Source: Arthrobacter_H sp030452125
GTDB taxonomy: Bacteria; Actinomycetota; Actinomycetes; Actinomycetales; Micrococcaceae
DNA length: 64,000 nt
Assembly: GCA_052379645.1 (NCBI GenBank)
Contig: JBQSYU010000013.1
Direction: 5' to 3' (one strand)
Positions 62,128-64,000 of the stretch are shown piece by piece. A program made the translations under genes and the position numbers. A model generated the notes under the pieces. It was not told the origin of the DNA. It made no database searches and worked only from the letters and a program-made list of their open reading frames with translations. Each line of letters begins with the position of its first letter. Position 1 is the first letter of the stretch.

Positions 62128-62568
62128 GTGTTCGGTCAGGAGCCCGTGCATGTCCCGCCGCCCGGCACCTTCGGCGGGGATGAGGCCACCGGCGGGCCGA
62201 CGGCGGAACGCCAGGCCAGCGGCTTCCCGTCCCCGGCCCGCGACTACTTCCACGGTGGGATCGACCTGAACCGGCATCTGATCCGCGATAGGACGTCCAC
62301 GTTCATCATGCGTGTGGCGGGGAACTCGATGGCCGCCTCGGGCATCTGCGACGGGGACGAGGTGATCGTGGACCGCTCCCTTCCGGTGCGCGACGGCCGG
62401 GTCGTCATCGCCGTCCTGGAGGCCGAAATGGTCATCCGGCGCCTGGGCATCGACGCCGATGGGGTCTGGCTGCGCACCGACGACCCCGCGACCGGTCCGG
62501 TCATGGTCCGGGCGTTGGAGGACCTCACCGTCTGGGGCGTGGTCACCCGCTGCCTGCACCATGTCTGA
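62128..62568 (+). CDS. umuD: UmuD-like S24 peptidase family protein lacking the catalytic lysine
   Basis: 146 aa partner subunit of a Y-family polymerase. It aligns along its length with E. coli UmuD: SGFPSPARDYFHGGIDLN matches the cleavage region, Ser67 in GNSMAASG matches the nucleophile Ser60. The catalytic Lys97 (FTVKKL in UmuD) is Arg104 here (MVIRRL), and the cleavage Cys24-Gly25 is Ser31-Gly32. GTG start after AGGGGGG. Overlaps the polymerase gene by 8 bases. Whether it self-cleaves is uncertain. Confidence 0.88.
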   Translation: MFGQEPVHVPPPGTFGGDEATGGPTAERQASGFPSPARDYFHGGIDLNRHLIRDRTSTFIMRVAGNSMAASGICDGDEVIVDRSLPVRDGRVVIAVLEAEMVIRRLGIDADGVWLRTDDPATGPVMVRALEDLTVWGVVTRCLHHV

Positions 62569-63862
62569 GCCGGGTCCCGGACGCGGGCGCATGGCACTGG
62601 TGGACGTGAACAATTTCTATGTCTCCTGCGAGCGGGCCTTCGACCCGCGACTGGAAGGCCGTCCCGTCGTCGTGCTCTCGAACAACGACGGCTGCGTGGT
62701 CGCCCGGTCACCCGAAGCCAAGCAGCTCGGCATCAAGACCGGCACCCCGTGGTTCCAGGTCGCCGGGAGCGCGGAGGGCATGGGGCTGGTGGCCCGCTCC
62801 AGCAACTACGAGCTCTACGGTGACATGTCGTCCCGCGTGATGGAGGTCATCGGACGGTTCGGCGCCTGGCAGGAGGTCTACTCGATCGACGAGTCGTTCA
62901 TCGGGCTACCGGGGGACGAATCGTGGCTGCGGGACAGCGCGCGCCGGATCCGGGAAGCGGTGTGGCGCAACGTCGGGGTCCCGGTCTGCGTGGGGGTCGC
63001 CCCGACCAAGACCCTGGCGAAGTTCGCCAACCACGTGGCCAAGCACAACCCCGGTCTGGGTGGGGTCTGTTCACTCGACAGCGTCCCGCCGGAGGAGATC
63101 CACCGCATCCAATCACGCGTCCCCGTCACCGGGCTGTGGGGTGTCGGGGCCAGAAACGGGCAACGCCTCAACGCCCTGGGCATCGAAACGATCGCCGATC
63201 TGCGGGCGGCGGACCCGCTGGTGATCCGCAAGAAGTTCTCGGTGGTGCTGCAGCGCACCGTGCTTGAACTCAACGGCACACCGTGCATTCCCGAGGTCGA
63301 GGAGCGGGCGGACAAGGCGCAGATCATGTTCTCGCGTAGTTTCTCCACCCCGGTGACCACCGCCTCGGACATGGACCAGGTGATGGCGCTCTACGCCCAA
63401 CGCGGGGCCGCGCGGATGGCTGCCGAGGGATTGCGGGCCACGATGCTCACCGTCAGTGCCGGGGTCAGCCGCTTTGCCGGATCCGCGGAAGCACCGGGGG
63501 CGAATCCGGTGGTGGGCGTGAGGTTGTCGGCGCCGACGCAGGATCCGATCGTGCTCACCCGGACCGCCGTCGCGGCGATGCGGGAACGGTTGGTCCCCGG
63601 GATGCGGTACGTGCGGGCCGGGGTGGTGCTCTCGGGCCTGGAGCCGGCGGATGGCCAGGCGGCTTTCGAGGCCTTCACGGCCGAGGGGGAGGAGCGCCGG
63701 ATGGGGACGCTGCTCGGGGATGTGCGCGCCCGTTTCGGACAGGCGGCGATCGGGTTGGGCCATGCCGGGCTGGCCGAACCGGCGGCCTGGACGATGAAAC
63801 GCGAATTCGCTTCGCCCCGCTACACCACCGAATGGTCCGACCTGCCCGTGGTCACCGCGTGA
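62561..63862 (+). CDS. umuC: Y-family DNA polymerase, UmuC-like
   Basis: 433 aa error-prone polymerase. Metal-binding Asp15 (ALVDVNNFYVSCERAF) and catalytic Asp110-Glu111 (YSIDESF); finger region LSNNDGCVVARSPEAKQLGI; helix-hairpin-helix thumb GLWGVGARNGQRLNALGIETIADL; little-finger domain in the last 170 residues. The start at ATG 62561 overlaps the umuD-like stop; ATG 62591 is an alternative. Under the SOS box, together with its partner. Confidence 0.95.
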   Translation: MSEPGPGRGRMALVDVNNFYVSCERAFDPRLEGRPVVVLSNNDGCVVARSPEAKQLGIKTGTPWFQVAGSAEGMGLVARSSNYELYGDMSSRVMEVIGRFGAWQEVYSIDESFIGLPGDESWLRDSARRIREAVWRNVGVPVCVGVAPTKTLAKFANHVAKHNPGLGGVCSLDSVPPEEIHRIQSRVPVTGLWGVGARNGQRLNALGIETIADLRAADPLVIRKKFSVVLQRTVLELNGTPCIPEVEERADKAQIMFSRSFSTPVTTASDMDQVMALYAQRGAARMAAEGLRATMLTVSAGVSRFAGSAEAPGANPVVGVRLSAPTQDPIVLTRTAVAAMRERLVPGMRYVRAGVVLSGLEPADGQAAFEAFTAEGEERRMGTLLGDVRARFGQAAIGLGHAGLAEPAAWTMKREFASPRYTTEWSDLPVVTA

Positions 63863-63866
63863 ATCC

Positions 63867-63901
63867 GGCCCCGGCCTCCCCGCGGTGGGGAGGCCGGGGC
63901 C
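63867..63901. terminator. Terminator between umuC and convergent oxidoreductase gene
   Basis: Perfect 15-base stem GGCCCCGGCCTCCCC / GGGGAGGCCGGGGCC with loop GCGGT, between two convergent stops. Confidence 0.85.
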
Positions 63902-63916
63902 CCGGGATGGTGTCGG

Positions 63917-64000
63917 CTAGAGCTTGACGACCATCTTGCCGGTGTTGGCGCCGCGCATCAGGTCCAGGAACGCGTCGACCGCGTGATCCAGTCCCTCGAC
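63917..64000 (-). CDS. NADP-dependent oxidoreductase, MDR family (C-terminal end only)
   Basis: Last 27 residues of a gene that enters from beyond the window. The visible tail (LDHAVDAFLDLMRGANTGKM, then VVKL) is the usual ending of zinc-independent medium-chain NADP-dependent oxidoreductases of the YncB/curcumin-reductase group. Too little is visible for a function. Confidence 0.7.
   Translation of the reverse strand, partial: VEGLDHAVDAFLDLMRGANTGKMVVKL

Noticed and set aside
1..64000. tRNA, rRNA, CRISPR arrays, transposases, integrases or prophage genes
   Set aside because: I looked in all gaps and found no cloverleaf, regular repeat array, transposase motif or target-site duplication.

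Overview
The window is GC-rich, tightly packed DNA with many ATGA/TAATG start-stop overlaps, GTG and TTG starts and clear AGGAG-type ribosome sites. The gene content (narGHJI, nrdIEF with NrdR-type boxes, actinobacterial-style RNase J, a mycobacterial-type SOS box, Tat-exported lyases) points to a high-GC Gram-positive actinobacterium, probably a Micrococcales/Micrococcaceae member. The family-level guess is inference. I see no rRNA, tRNA, CRISPR array, insertion sequence or phage gene.

1-18.3 kb is a carbohydrate locus that reads as a glycosaminoglycan (chondroitin/hyaluronan) utilisation system. It has a binding-protein-dependent ABC importer (lipoprotein plus two permeases, one cut by the window edge), a Gfo/Idh/MocA oxidoreductase, a DUF2264 protein, a CutC-like TIM barrel, two Cys-type sulfatases without signal peptides, a GntR-type regulator with a sugar-binding domain, a Tat-exported PL8 hyaluronate/chondroitin AC-type lyase, a sugar isomerase/epimerase, and a very large Tat-exported chondroitin-ABC-type lyase with a histidine-rich tail. 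The proposed flow is extracellular lysis, ABC import of still-sulfated unsaturated oligosaccharides, cytosolic desulfation, then sugar oxidation or isomerisation.

18.3-22.8 kb holds a LacI-type repressor divergent from an operon of Gfo/Idh dehydrogenase, DUF993 aldolase-like protein and TIM-barrel isomerase. Two LacI-type palindromes lie between them. 23.1-29.9 kb is the complete respiratory nitrate reductase operon narGHJI. 30.2-33.9 kb is the class Ib ribonucleotide reductase operon nrdIEF, preceded by tandem NrdR boxes.

34-49 kb is mixed: an NmrA-like SDR, a YnfA membrane protein, a DszC/SfnB-like flavin oxidoreductase behind a long inverted repeat, an acyl-CoA ligase, a mercuric-reductase-like flavoprotein, a Crp-family regulator beside a YnjBCD-like ABC transporter with a Tat lipoprotein, a haloacid dehalogenase, a YrhK protein, a VTT-domain protein, a CDP-alcohol phosphatidyltransferase, a methyltransferase and a sigma factor fragment.

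49-64 kb holds a polyol-type dehydrogenase, YceI, a probable methylated-amine/choline oxidation cluster (flavin monooxygenase, aldehyde dehydrogenase, GMC choline-dehydrogenase-like oxidase), a UbiB-family kinase, purine nucleoside phosphorylase, a DASS dicarboxylate transporter, a thioesterase, RNase J, an SOS-controlled umuDC-like pair whose UmuD lacks the usual catalytic lysine, and the end of a medium-chain oxidoreductase.
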